This document shows, piece by piece, positions 17,303 to 25,389 of a stretch of 64,000 nt of DNA. How positions within the stretch are numbered: the first letter of the stretch is position 1; each line of letters starts with the position of its first letter. This stretch comes from JBOZRQ01 sp050789255 (GTDB lineage Bacteria; Bacillota; Sulfobacillia; Symbiobacteriales; Symbiobacteriaceae). The notes beneath the pieces are model-generated. The model had not been told where the DNA came from, did not search any database, and saw only the letters and a list, made by a program, of their open reading frames with translations. The position numbers were made by a program, and so were the translations under genes. The stretch lies in the NCBI GenBank assembly GCA_050789255.1, contig JBOZRQ010000052.1, positions 1 through 64,000 on the forward strand, written 5' to 3'.

Positions 17303-18079
17303 ATGGTACTCAAGGCGCTGATCGTCGATGATGAATACCCGGCACGCATGGAACTGCGGTACCAGCTGAGCCAGTTTCCCGATGTGGAGATCATCGGGGA
17401 GGCGACGAATGCCCGTGAGGCCATGCGCCTGATTGACGCCCTCGACTACGACGTGCTCTTCCTAGACGTGCAGATGCCCGGCATGACCGGCGTCGAGCTG
17501 GTTCGCCAGCTCAAGGGGCGGGAGGGCGTGCCCAAGGTCGTCTTCGTGACGGCTTTCGAGAACTACGCCGTGCCCGCCTTTGAGATGCGGGCAGTGGACT
17601 ACCTGCTCAAGCCCTTCGAGCCGGGCCGCCTCGCCGAGACGGTCCAGCGGCTGCGGGAGGCGGTGGGCTCGACGGCGGCTGCTGCCACGCAGACGGCGGA
17701 GTCCAGGGAGGATACCGAGGCTAAGGAGCGCAAGGCGGGCGCCTTGAGCTTCCTGATGGTCGAGAAGGATGAGAAGCAGATCCCCCTGCCCCTCACGGAG
17801 ATCATCTTTATCTACTCCGAGGGCTACAACGTCTTCGTGCAGACCCACAGCGACCGGCTCCTAACCCGCTTCACCCTTCAGGAGCTGACGGACCGCCTGC
17901 CCGCCGACCAGTTCTTCCGGTCCCACCGGAGCTACCTGATCAACATCTTCCAGGTCAAGGAGATCAGCCCGTACTTCAACGGCGCCTACATCCTGAAGAT
18001 GAAGGACAAGGACCACTCCGAGGTGATCGTGAGCCGGGCGAACGTGAAGCGCATGAAGGAGCTCTTTTCGATGAACTGA
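17303..18079 (+). CDS. LytTR-family response regulator
   Basis: A 258-residue DNA-binding regulator paired with the preceding LytS kinase. Receiver domain: acidic pair IVDDE, phospho-acceptor Asp in FLDVQMPG, Thr in VTAF and Lys in LLKPF. An Ala/Thr linker leads to a LytTR domain (about 150-255; IIFIYSEGYNVFVQT, FFRSHRSYLINI) that contacts DNA through beta-strands. An ATG at 17303 with GGAG/GGGGC upstream is chosen over earlier in-frame starts because it begins directly at the receiver domain. Such pairs control cell-wall, autolysis or carbon uptake genes. Confidence 0.95.
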   Translation: MVLKALIVDDEYPARMELRYQLSQFPDVEIIGEATNAREAMRLIDALDYDVLFLDVQMPGMTGVELVRQLKGREGVPKVVFVTAFENYAVPAFEMRAVDYLLKPFEPGRLAETVQRLREAVGSTAAAATQTAESREDTEAKERKAGALSFLMVEKDEKQIPLPLTEIIFIYSEGYNVFVQTHSDRLLTRFTLQELTDRLPADQFFRSHRSYLINIFQVKEISPYFNGAYILKMKDKDHSEVIVSRANVKRMKELFSMN

Positions 18080-18087
18080 AATTGCGG

Positions 18088-18117
18088 CGCCCCGCTTGCC
18101 ATGGCAGGCGGGGCTTT
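18088..18117 (+). terminator. Terminator of the LytS/LytT operon
   Basis: A stem GCCCCGC-TTGCC/GGCAGGCGGGGC followed by TTTG lies just after the regulator stop codon. Confidence 0.75.
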
Positions 18118-18193
18118 GTCGCGCTTTCATTCGAACCAAATTCGATCGCTGCGTACTCCATAGGTTAACCTTGTTCGTAATAGGGTGAAACGA

Positions 18194-18841
18194 ATGAATA
18201 AGCATGAGGTCCTCCGCCGGTACGCCCTGGCCCTCAGCCTCGTCTCAGACCCCGATGTCGCAGGGGACCTGTTCATGGACGCCCGGGACGAAGCCGACCT
18301 GATCCGGCGGGCGAACTGGTGGCGGTTCCAGCAGGGTCTGCCGCAGCTTTCGCCCGAGGACAGTCTGCCGGAGCTGGATGCGGCCCAGGCAGAGCATGCG
18401 TTGCACCTCGCACGGCGCTCGGTGGCCCGCCGCAAGGCCAAGGGTCTGGCGACGGCGGGCGCCCTGGTTGCTGCGCTGCTGGCGCTAATGGGGCTGGCCG
18501 CGGCCAGTACACCAGCGATGGACCTGCAGCGCTGGCTCACCTTGGGGCATTTTCTACTGGGGCCGACAGTACTTGGCAGCTCGGTGATCATGATCGTCCG
18601 GGGCGCCGACCCGGGCGCCAGGCTGCTGGCAGTCTGGGGGGCCATGCTCAGCATCAGTAGTTTTTGGGGCATCTGGCTCCAACGCTTCTTCAACAGCCGG
18701 AACGGACTTCCTCCGGATCACCTGGCCTGGAAGGTGAACATCTTTCTGAACATGCTCTACTGGCTGGTGCAAATCGGGACAGCGGGGTATGTCGTTTGGA
18801 GGCTCTGGCCCAGGCAGCAAGTGACGGGCGGGAGGGTATGA
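18194..18841 (+). CDS. Hypothetical membrane protein
   Basis: A 215-residue protein. The N-terminal ~75 residues are soluble and helical (HEVLRRYALALSLVSDPDVAGDLFMDARDE, then PELDAAQAEHALHLARRSVARRKAKG), followed by four membrane helices (LATAGALVAALLALMGLAAA; LTLGHFLLGPTVLGSSVIMIV; LLAVWGAMLSISSFWGIWL; LNMLYWLVQIGTAGYVVWRLW). The N-terminal part resembles the start of some sigma-factor-associated membrane proteins, but this is weak. The ATG at 18194 has AGGGTG six bases upstream. It overlaps closely with the next gene (one-base gap), so the two form an operon. Confidence 0.65.
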   Translation: MNKHEVLRRYALALSLVSDPDVAGDLFMDARDEADLIRRANWWRFQQGLPQLSPEDSLPELDAAQAEHALHLARRSVARRKAKGLATAGALVAALLALMGLAAASTPAMDLQRWLTLGHFLLGPTVLGSSVIMIVRGADPGARLLAVWGAMLSISSFWGIWLQRFFNSRNGLPPDHLAWKVNIFLNMLYWLVQIGTAGYVVWRLWPRQQVTGGRV

Positions 18842-18842
18842 T

Positions 18843-19661
18843 ATGGACACAGGTCAGCTCCGGTCGATCATGGGGATCAAGGCGGAGCGGGCGAAGGTGA
18901 TGCTGCTCGGGACGTTTCACTTCGGCTACCCGGATCTGGATGTGCACAAGTCGGAGGTTCGCGTAGACATGCGGTCGGAGCAGCGGCAGGCGGAGATCGC
19001 AGAGGTCGTGCAGCGACTGCATCGGTTCAGTCCTACCAAGATCGCGCTGGAGTTCAGGCTGGAGCATTCCGAACGGCTCAACCAGAGGTACCAGGAGTTC
19101 CGGGCGGGCACGTTGGCGCCCAGGGCCGACGAGGAGTATCAACTCGGGTTCCGGCTCGCAGCCCTGGGTGGGCATGACCGGGTCTACCAGATCGACGAGT
19201 GGGGGCGGTTCTACGAGCCCCCTCAGACCATCCTGGAGTATGCCCGGAAGCGGCTGGGCGAGGCCGGCCATGGGCTTTCCGATGAGCAACTGCAAATGAG
19301 CCTCATGGATTGGCGTGATGCCGACATCTTTGCCCTGGCCCGCTACGATGACCAGGTGCTTCTCACCCAGACCCTACGAGACCATCTGCGGTATTTGAAC
19401 TCCCTTGAGTATGCTCAGGTCAACCACGCTGGGTACTTGAACTGGGTGGATGCACCTGCCGGGGATTACACGATCGTCGATTACATAACCGGCTGGTGGT
19501 TCAACCGGAACCTGCGGATCTTTGCCAACCTCAAGCGGATCACAGAGTCTGCAGAGGACCGCATCCTCGTGATCATCGGCGCAGCCCATGTGCCGATTCT
19601 GCGCCACTGTGTCCTGAGTTCTCCACGGCACGAACTGGTTGAGGTCGGCGACTACCTGTGA
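18843..19661 (+). CDS. DUF5694/TraB-like protein
   Basis: A 272-residue cytosolic protein resembling the DUF5694 family, related in fold to TraB/GumN haem-binding/EreA-like proteins. Typical features: an N-terminal VMLLGTFHFGYP strand with the conserved His, then PTKIALEFR, and a C-terminal VIIGAAHVPILRH. The two conserved histidine-containing strands at opposite ends are the signature. The biochemical role is unknown in this family. It starts directly after the preceding membrane protein gene, suggesting joint function. Confidence 0.7.
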   Translation: MDTGQLRSIMGIKAERAKVMLLGTFHFGYPDLDVHKSEVRVDMRSEQRQAEIAEVVQRLHRFSPTKIALEFRLEHSERLNQRYQEFRAGTLAPRADEEYQLGFRLAALGGHDRVYQIDEWGRFYEPPQTILEYARKRLGEAGHGLSDEQLQMSLMDWRDADIFALARYDDQVLLTQTLRDHLRYLNSLEYAQVNHAGYLNWVDAPAGDYTIVDYITGWWFNRNLRIFANLKRITESAEDRILVIIGAAHVPILRHCVLSSPRHELVEVGDYL

Positions 19662-19670
19662 ACGTGAAAG

Positions 19671-19704
19671 AAGACGCCGGCACCCTGTGGGTGGCCGGCG
19701 TCTT
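19671..19704. terminator. Bidirectional terminator between convergent genes
   Basis: A 10-bp perfect stem (AAGACGCCGG/CCGGCGTCTT) lies between the DUF5694 gene and a small minus-strand gene. Confidence 0.75.
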
Positions 19705-19727
19705 GCGCATCTATGTGTATGGTTAGG

Positions 19728-19901
19728 CTACCGGACGCGCTCGGGGCGCATCGGCAGCAGTCTCTTCAGCAGGGTGGTGCCACGCTCGCTGACGGAGACC
19801 ACGACGTCTGCAATATCAAGGCCCATGGTTACTTGCTCCCGGCTGTACCCACGTTCCTGCAGCTTCTCGGCTAGATCGAACTCCTGATGGCTCCTGGTCA
19901 T
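19728..19901 (-). CDS. Small hypothetical protein (57 residues)
   Basis: Found by direct translation of the minus strand. It starts MTRSHQEFDLAEKLQERGYS and ends LKRLLPMRPERVR. An ATG at 19901 has GGGGGAT upstream at good spacing, and a terminator lies just beyond its stop. The composition is helical and charged with a central hydrophobic DVVVSVSERG; no membrane helix and no recognised domain. The convergent arrangement, good ribosome site and downstream terminator support a real gene. Confidence 0.55.
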   Translation of the reverse strand: MTRSHQEFDLAEKLQERGYSREQVTMGLDIADVVVSVSERGTTLLKRLLPMRPERVR

Positions 19902-20110
19902 CTCGATCCCCCGCTTTCCCTTGTTTGGTTCGCAGGTCTAGATTACCAAAGCGCCTCGGACCCGGCATCGCACGGGGGAATGAACTTTCTATGCGAGGAA
20001 AGAGGGAGAAGCTTCCTCCTCCTTTGGGAGGATGTGTTTGCTGAGCCGAAAGGGCTGTTTACTCCGTGGGTCGAAGTAACTATTGATCGATACAGTAAAG
20101 GAGCAGATTG

Positions 20111-20557
20111 ATGTCAGCCAGGACCGAATATCGTGAATTCATGGTTGTCGGAACGAAGCACACCGGGATGTTCACGGCCTACGGCACCCTCGTGCCGGAG
20201 GCCGCAGCAAAGCTTCACGCCCGCGCAGCCGAGATTCCCTTCCGGACGCAGGCGGAAGTCGCCCTGTACCAGCCTAAGCTTCGTCCGGACCATGTGGAGG
20301 GCACCTTCTACACCGGCTATGTCGTGACGGCGGCGCCGGAGGTCCTTCCTGCGGGCCTGGAGTTCCTTACCGTTGGTGGCACTTACGCCGTCGCTCGCGG
20401 TGATGAGCGGCAGATGGGGGAGATCTACGCCCTCCTTGACCGGTGGATCGTCGAGCAAGGATACGTGAAGGAATCGCAGAATGCACTGTACGTGGAGGTC
20501 TACGACACGTCCGGCAGCCACGAGGTTGAAGTCTGGCTGCCCCTGAAGCCCGAATAG
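20111..20557 (+). CDS. GyrI-like small-molecule-binding domain protein
   Basis: A 148-residue stand-alone protein resembling the GyrI/SHS2-type effector-binding fold (AraC_E_bind). The pattern FMVVGTKHTGMFTAYGTLVPEAAAKL, GTFYTGYVVTAAPE, GLEFLTVGGTYAVARG and a final YVEVYDTSGSHEVEVWLPLK corresponds to the two repeats of the fold, with the conserved C-terminal EVxxPLK-type strand. Such domains bind drugs or small hydrophobic ligands. The ATG at 20111 has AAAGGAG eight bases upstream; the TTG immediately before it is less likely. Confidence 0.75.
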   Translation: MSARTEYREFMVVGTKHTGMFTAYGTLVPEAAAKLHARAAEIPFRTQAEVALYQPKLRPDHVEGTFYTGYVVTAAPEVLPAGLEFLTVGGTYAVARGDERQMGEIYALLDRWIVEQGYVKESQNALYVEVYDTSGSHEVEVWLPLKPE

Positions 20558-20560
20558 ACG

Positions 20561-20596
20561 ACAGCCGAGGGAGTCCGTGACCCCCTCGGCTGTTTC
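20561..20596 (+). terminator. Terminator
   Basis: An 11-bp stem (ACAGCCGAGGG/CCCTCGGCTGT) followed by TTTCCGTT closes the GyrI-like gene and may also serve the convergent gene ending at 20599. Confidence 0.8.
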
Positions 20597-20598
20597 CG

Positions 20599-21600
20599 TT
20601 ACTGTTCGCCCATCATCCAAAGTGCAACGCCCTCGACGCCCTCTCCGGTCGAGACTGCCGGGAAGGTGAACTCCTGGGTGGTGGCGGCCCCGCCGGTGGC
20701 CTTACTGATGAGGGCGGCCTTCTTGGTGCCGTTCGGAAGGGTGACCTCGCCGGTGATGCGGTACCGGGCCAGGGGGATATCCTTCATGGAAGGGTTGCTG
20801 CGCAGCTGCGCGCCCGTCGCGGTGAACGTGAGGGGCTTGCCCTGGCTGCCGTCGGCCAGCGGGCTGAGGGGGGTCAGGGTGAACTTGACCTGGGCGTCGT
20901 CCGGGAGGGTGCGGCCCTGGTATTGCATGCTCACGTAGCCGCCGTAGTAAGAGTAGGGGTTCTTGGCATCGTAGCCCGGCCGCTGGCCGGAGAGCTTCAT
21001 GCGCATGTCCACGGCGATGCCGGCCTTCGAGTCGCGGGCGTCCGCACCGATGGAGGGTTCCAGCGAGAGCCAGTACTCCTTGCCCTCAAAGTTGACCTTC
21101 ACATACCCGGTCACCTTGTAGGTGCCGTCGGGGACCTTCATCTCGAAGCGGCCGCCCGACTGGACCGGCACGAGGCCGGTGACCTGGGTGCTGTCGGAAG
21201 CGCGGGTGCCGGTGATGCGGATGACCACCTGATCGGCGGCGACGTTCATGGCGGCGCCGCGTTCATCAAGCACGGAGCCGGTTACGTAGCCGGCCCTCGC
21301 CCTGGTAGACGAGGCTGCCGGGCTGGAGGATGAACCCGCAGGTGCGGAGCTGGAACCTCCTTGGGTCAGGAACACGCCGAGTCCCACGGCCACCAAGCCA
21401 CCCACCACCCCCAGGCCGATCAGCAATCCGTTCGACTTCTTGGGAGGCGGCGGCACGTAGGCGTACTGCCCTTGCTGCGCGTACGGGTAGGGCTGCTGCG
21501 GCGGTTGCGGAGCCGGAGCCGCGGGGCGCTGGATCGGGGCGCCGCACTGCGCACAGAACTGGCCATTGCTGGCGGCTCCGCATTTGGAGCAGTAAGCCAT
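20599..21600 (-). CDS. Zinc-ribbon membrane-anchored protein with beta-rich extracellular part
   Basis: A 333-residue protein. An N-terminal zinc ribbon (YCSKCGAASNGQFCAQCGAP, two CxxC pairs) is cytosolic. A Pro/Tyr-rich linker leads to one membrane helix (GLLIGLGVVGGLVAVGLGVFL) and a low-complexity Ser/Ala stretch, then about 220 residues outside with repeated beta-strands (GRFEMKVPDGTYKVTGYVKV, PLARYRITGEVTLPNGT) like carboxypeptidase-regulatory or CNA-type folds. The ATG at 21600 with GAGGAGGC upstream begins exactly at the ribbon. Function unknown; a surface or envelope-stress role would fit the layout. Confidence 0.75.
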   Translation of the reverse strand: MAYCSKCGAASNGQFCAQCGAPIQRPAAPAPQPPQQPYPYAQQGQYAYVPPPPKKSNGLLIGLGVVGGLVAVGLGVFLTQGGSSSAPAGSSSSPAASSTRARAGYVTGSVLDERGAAMNVAADQVVIRITGTRASDSTQVTGLVPVQSGGRFEMKVPDGTYKVTGYVKVNFEGKEYWLSLEPSIGADARDSKAGIAVDMRMKLSGQRPGYDAKNPYSYYGGYVSMQYQGRTLPDDAQVKFTLTPLSPLADGSQGKPLTFTATGAQLRSNPSMKDIPLARYRITGEVTLPNGTKKAALISKATGGAATTQEFTFPAVSTGEGVEGVALWMMGEQ

Positions 21601-21614
21601 CGGGTGGTGCCTCC

Positions 21615-22514
21615 TCAAGTTCGATATTGCTTGGACTGAAGCAGGATGACGGCGAGCACGATCAGCGCTCCGCCGAGGATCTGAACGGTCTGCAGCGTCT
21701 CGTGAAGGGCCAGGTAGGAGGTGATTCCGCCGATGACCGGCTCCAGCATGCCCGTGATGGTCGCCTTGGTGGGCGAGACCCACTGCAGCCCGATCAGGTA
21801 GAGGCCGAAGGGTACGATGGTCGCCAGGATGGCCATGTAGGCGAAGAAACCCCAGAGCGTGGGGCTGGAGAAGGTGCCCGGAGGAATCGAGGCCCGCCCC
21901 AGCGCCAGCAGACCGGCGTCCACCACGAGCCAAAAGGCGAAGCCAAAGCCGAGGCCATACATCAGCAGGGTCCAGGGGGAGATCCGCCCGACGCCCTTCG
22001 CCCCGTAGATGGTGTAAAACGACATGAAGACGGCGGAGGCCAGGCCGGATGCCAGGCCCAGGGGGCTGACCAGCAGCGTGGCGCTGCCGCCGAAGATCAG
22101 GAGCACAGAGCCGGTCAGGGCGAGGGCGAGGCACCCGATGAGGAGGGCGCCCAGCCGCTGCTTCTCCACCAGCCAGGCGTACAGCGCGGTCAGGATAGGG
22201 GCCAGGTACTGCAGGAAGATGGCCGTGGCGACGTTGGTCTCCGAGATCGTCAGGAAGTAGGTGAACTGGACCGCCGCCATGCCAAAGATGCCCCAGAACG
22301 CAAGGAAGCCCGTCTCCTGCTTGCGGATGCGCAGGAGCCCGGGCGCCGTAACGGCCAGAACGAGCATGAGCAGCAGGAAGGAGAGGCCCATGCGCACCTG
22401 CACCAGCAGGAACGGGGCGACGGCGGTGGAGGAGAACAGGTACTTGGCGGTGGTACCGGCAAAGCCCCAGAGCGTGGCGGCAGCGATAACGGCGGCGTAG
22501 CCTCGAATGTTCAA
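21615..22514 (-). CDS. EamA/DMT-family transporter
   Basis: A 299-residue membrane protein with ten hydrophobic helices in two EamA repeats. The first repeat starts GYAAVIAAATLWGFAGTTAKYLF and ends AIFLQYLAPILTALYAWLVEKQRLG; the second ends MLEPVIGGITSYLALHETLQTVQILGGALIVLAVILL, both typical of the family. It probably exports or imports amino acids or other metabolites, but the substrate cannot be told. It lies between the zinc-ribbon gene and the Tad pilin genes, on the same strand, 14 bp upstream of the ribbon gene. Confidence 0.9.
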   Translation of the reverse strand: MNIRGYAAVIAAATLWGFAGTTAKYLFSSTAVAPFLLVQVRMGLSFLLLMLVLAVTAPGLLRIRKQETGFLAFWGIFGMAAVQFTYFLTISETNVATAIFLQYLAPILTALYAWLVEKQRLGALLIGCLALALTGSVLLIFGGSATLLVSPLGLASGLASAVFMSFYTIYGAKGVGRISPWTLLMYGLGFGFAFWLVVDAGLLALGRASIPPGTFSSPTLWGFFAYMAILATIVPFGLYLIGLQWVSPTKATITGMLEPVIGGITSYLALHETLQTVQILGGALIVLAVILLQSKQYRT

Positions 22515-22553
22515 GCGGGTGCCTCCAGGGTGGAATTCTTGCTAAATTCTAGG

Positions 22554-22985
22554 TCAGCCCACTCCGTTCCTCTTGACGGCGAACTCCAGATGGACGAGTT
22601 GCAGCTTTAGCTCAGGGAGCCAGCGGCCGAGGTAGTCGAGGCGGTAGGGGATCTCGAGCCGGGCAGAGATGGCGCCCCGGGCCACCTGCTGCTCGGAGAG
22701 CGGGTCGAAGCCTCCATCGGGCAGGATCACCAGCTCGGCTTCATGGGGCTGGGCGCCCAGGTTCGCCTCCAGCACCTGGCGGAAGGTGCGCTCCACCTGG
22801 TCCCGGTTGTGCAGGTCAAGCTGGGCGGCGCTCCGCAGCGCCGCCGACAGGGCCCGGGTCGCCCGGGCCTTTGCCGCGCTGGCCCGGACCGCCTCACCCA
22901 GCCCCAGGCTCCCCACCAGGATCAGCACCAGGAGGGCGCCGCCCAGCAGGTAGATGGCGGCGCCCCCATCCTGCCGGCCCTTCAT
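22554..22985 (-). CDS. TadE/TadF-like minor pseudopilin
   Basis: A 143-residue protein. It begins MKGRQDGGAAIYLLGGALLVLILVGSL, a short positively charged leader followed by one hydrophobic helix, as in TadE/TadF pseudopilins, then an outside domain of helix and beta-strands (RATRALSAALRSAAQLDLHN, QVLEANLGAQPHEAELVI). The ATG at 22985 is preferred over a GTG at 22994. It overlaps the stop of the preceding pseudopilin gene, marking the end of the Tad operon. No clear Pfam identity can be stated; the assignment rests on topology and context. Confidence 0.65.
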   Translation of the reverse strand: MKGRQDGGAAIYLLGGALLVLILVGSLGLGEAVRASAAKARATRALSAALRSAAQLDLHNRDQVERTFRQVLEANLGAQPHEAELVILPDGGFDPLSEQQVARGAISARLEIPYRLDYLGRWLPELKLQLVHLEFAVKRNGVG

Positions 22986-23371
22986 GGCTGCCACCCGGAC
23001 ATCATGGTCGCCGAGCGGTGGATGTGGAAGGTGCCGGCCCGCCAGCCCGACCCGCCTGGGACCAGCATGTTGAGCGCATAACGGTGCTCGTAATCCACCT
23101 CCAGGGTGACCATCTCGCCATAGGGGGCTTCCGGCCTGGTGCCGCTGATCTGCAGATGGCTCAGATCGCCGCCCTCCGCTTCAATCCGGCGGCGAACCTG
23201 GCGCTCCACCGCAGGCGAGACCCCACCATCGGCAGCCAGCTTCAGCTGGCCGTCGAGCAGGGCGGCGTCCACCATCCGGACGGCGTCATAGATCCCATAG
23301 GCCTCGATCCCCAGCAGTGCAGCTGCACACAGCAGCAAGATCATCAATCCCCCGGCGATATATTGGGACAT
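22982..23371 (-). CDS. TadE-like pseudopilin
   Basis: A 129-residue protein starting MSQYIAGGLMILLLCAAALLG with one N-terminal helix and an outside domain (VDAALLDGQLKLAADGGVSPAVERQVRRRIEAEGGD). The start has a perfect AGGAGGTG ribosome site. The size and single-helix-then-domain plan fit a TadE-like minor pilin. It lies between the Flp-like pilin and the next pseudopilin, with which it overlaps. Function is inferred from location in the Tad operon. Confidence 0.65.
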   Translation of the reverse strand: MSQYIAGGLMILLLCAAALLGIEAYGIYDAVRMVDAALLDGQLKLAADGGVSPAVERQVRRRIEAEGGDLSHLQISGTRPEAPYGEMVTLEVDYEHRYALNMLVPGGSGWRAGTFHIHRSATMMSGWQP

Positions 23372-23448
23372 CGCACACACCTCCTGTGGACGGGCGCCGG
23401 AGCGGGGGCGGCGGCGCACGGCAACCGCCCCGCACCCGGCCCCGGGCT

Positions 23449-23631
23449 TTACTGTGGAGCGTGCGTCATGAAGTTGTACACCCGATCGACGATGAACCTG
23501 CCCAGGTTGCTGCTCGCTGCGATCACGAGGAACGCAACGCCCAGGACGGACAGGACCATCACGGCTTGGGCGACGTAGGTGGCGACGCCACCGTCTTCCC
23601 GGCGCAGGAGCTCGGCGTACCTCCGTGACAT
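23449..23631 (-). CDS. Flp-like pilin subunit
   Basis: A 60-residue protein with a charged N-terminus (RRYAELLRREDGG) and a single long hydrophobic helix (VAQAVMVLSVLGVAFLVIAASS) ending in a short tail. The length, charged leader and single helix correspond to a Flp major pilin, although the usual Glu at mature position 5 is not obvious. The GGGAGGTG ribosome site is strong. It follows tadC and precedes two TadE-like genes, the standard place for a pilin in a Tad locus. Confidence 0.7.
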   Translation of the reverse strand: MSRRYAELLRREDGGVATYVAQAVMVLSVLGVAFLVIAASSNLGRFIVDRVYNFMTHAPQ

Positions 23632-23698
23632 AGGGGCACCTCCCTGCGATTGAGCCTGTGTATGTCAACCCCGCCGGAGGGCGGGAATGGTCATGCTC

Positions 23699-24514
23699 CT
23701 ATTGGCTGCCGACCAGCTGGAGGAAGTCAAAGAAAAGCGGCGTCAGGAAGATGGCGAGGCCATTGAGCAGCAGGATGACGGTGACGGTGGCCATGGCGAT
23801 GGCCGAGCCCTGAATCCGCTGGCGGGTGGTCTGCCGGGCCATGGCCAGGGCGTGGGCCTCCTCGCTCTCCAGCACCTCGGAGAGGGCGATGCCCAGGGAC
23901 TGCTGGTAGATGACGTTCTGGGCGAAGGCCCGGACTTCTGGGACGTCGCAGCGGTCGGCGAAGCGCTGGAGCGCCGCCGGAAACGGGGCGATCCGCATGT
24001 CGGCGATCAGGTCCTCGACTTCGCTGCGCAGGGGCTCCCGCAGGACGGGCGGGGAGCTGGCGAAGGCCTGCAGGGTGCCGGCGCCCGCCCGAGTCTGGGT
24101 GACGAGGTGCGCCAGCAGGTCGGGGTAGGTCCGGGTCAGCAGCGCCTTGCGCCGCCGGGCCTGGAGCCACAGCCACAGCTCCGGCGCCCCCCAGGCGGCG
24201 GCGGGGTAGAGGAGTAGGGCCACCAGGTTGAGGTGGAGCCCGAAGAGCAACCAGGGCGCCCCCACCAGCAGGGCGGCCGCCCCGGCAGCCCCGGCCTGGA
24301 TCAGCCGGAACTGGGCGGGCGAGAGCCGGCGGGTCTGCGGGACCTCCCGCAGCCTGAGCGCCAGCCTCCGGACCCGCATCGATTGAGCAGGAACGACTGG
24401 GACAGGGCCCAGGCGCCGCACCATGAACCTCCTCGGCGAGAAAGCAGGCAGGGCCATCAGCAGGCCAAAGGTGGCCAAGCCGGCCGCAGCGGCGAACAGC
24501 AGGATGGCGCCCAC
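23699..24514 (-). CDS. tadC: Tad pilus inner-membrane assembly protein TadC
   Basis: A 271-residue integral membrane protein of the type II secretion F (GspF) family. The core is a helical cytosolic domain (YPDLLAHLVTQTRAGAGTLQAFASSPP, VLREPLRSEVEDLIADMRIAPFPAALQRFADRC), framed by N-terminal helices and two C-terminal helices. It starts with GTG behind GAGGAGGTG. With TadB it forms the inner-membrane platform for Flp-type pili, powered by TadA. The gene follows tadB with 14 bp between. Confidence 0.88.
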   Translation of the reverse strand: MGAILLFAAAAGLATFGLLMALPAFSPRRFMVRRLGPVPVVPAQSMRVRRLALRLREVPQTRRLSPAQFRLIQAGAAGAAALLVGAPWLLFGLHLNLVALLLYPAAAWGAPELWLWLQARRRKALLTRTYPDLLAHLVTQTRAGAGTLQAFASSPPVLREPLRSEVEDLIADMRIAPFPAALQRFADRCDVPEVRAFAQNVIYQQSLGIALSEVLESEEAHALAMARQTTRQRIQGSAIAMATVTVILLLNGLAIFLTPLFFDFLQLVGSQ

Positions 24515-24528
24515 TTGGCTACACCTCC

Positions 24529-25389
24529 TCAGTCTTCAATCGCCATCCAGTAGGGCAAAGAGGCGATGGCTAAGCCGCTGATGAGCGCCCAGAGGAGCAG
24601 CGTCTGGGCGCCATCGTTGTGCAGGAAGAAGCCCAGGCTGGGGGACTTGGTCAGGGCCCAGTAGGGGAGCGGGGCGAGCCCAGCCACGAAGAGCAGCCTG
24701 GTCAACATCTTGTACCCAAAGAGTTCAGCGGTCTCCTCAGCCCGCAGCTCGTCCATGGTGCGCATGCGGTCGGCGAGGCGAAGGAGGGCGCCGGACAGGT
24801 CGCCGCCCTGGCGGATATGGATCGCCACCAGCTCCGCAAGCTGATGGAGGTAGAAGTTGTTACAGCACCGGACGGCCAGCTCCCGCAGGGCGTCCGGGAG
24901 ATGGGCGCCGGCCTGGGTCTCGGCGAGGACCCGGTCGAACTCGGCCTTGAGCGGGGGCTCCAGCATGGGCAGGGCGTCGCAGAGGGCGAGGAAGGGGTGG
25001 CCCCGGACCTCGCAGAGCTTGGCAATCTGCACGATCGCTGGCTCCGCCGCCTTGGCGATGCCCCGGGCCCGGGCCTGGCTGCGGGCTCGCACCGCTTGGA
25101 GCGGCATCGCTGCGAGCGCGGTGGCCACGATGGCGGTGAGCAGGCCGTTCTGAAAGGCGTAGGTGATCAGCACCCCGAGGGCGCCCGACAGCAGGATGGC
25201 GTTCAGCAGGGTGCGGGCGGGCAGGCTGAGGCGGGCCTGCTCCAGCTCCCGCTTGAGGTACTCCTCCAGCGGGGTGAGCAGGGTGCGCCGCTTCGCCGGC
25301 GCAGGGGGCGCCGGCCAGGGGTAGCGGGAGGCTACCCAGAAGACCACCAGGCCCAAACTCGCGGCCAGGAACACCATCATCACCGTCAA
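24529..25389 (-). CDS. tadB: Tad pilus inner-membrane assembly protein TadB
   Basis: A 286-residue GspF-family platform protein. Features: an N-terminal helix (VMMVFLAASLGLVVFWVAS), a paired helix region (LLNAILLSGALGVLITYAF), the T2SF core (ALCDALPMLEPPLKAEFDRVLAETQAGAHLPDALRELAVRC, IHIRQGGDLSGALLRLADRMRTMDELRAE) and two C-terminal helices. The TTG at 25389 overlaps the tadA stop codon, so translation is coupled to the last tadA fragment. This shows that tadA-tadB-tadC were a continuous operon before the ATPase gene was interrupted. Confidence 0.88.
   Translation of the reverse strand: MTVMMVFLAASLGLVVFWVASRYPWPAPPAPAKRRTLLTPLEEYLKRELEQARLSLPARTLLNAILLSGALGVLITYAFQNGLLTAIVATALAAMPLQAVRARSQARARGIAKAAEPAIVQIAKLCEVRGHPFLALCDALPMLEPPLKAEFDRVLAETQAGAHLPDALRELAVRCCNNFYLHQLAELVAIHIRQGGDLSGALLRLADRMRTMDELRAEETAELFGYKMLTRLLFVAGLAPLPYWALTKSPSLGFFLHNDGAQTLLLWALISGLAIASLPYWMAIED

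Noticed and set aside
19887..20111. Possible 74-residue plus-strand gene before the GyrI-like gene
   Set aside because: The start lies in the opposing small gene, no ribosome site, and composition is unlike its neighbours.
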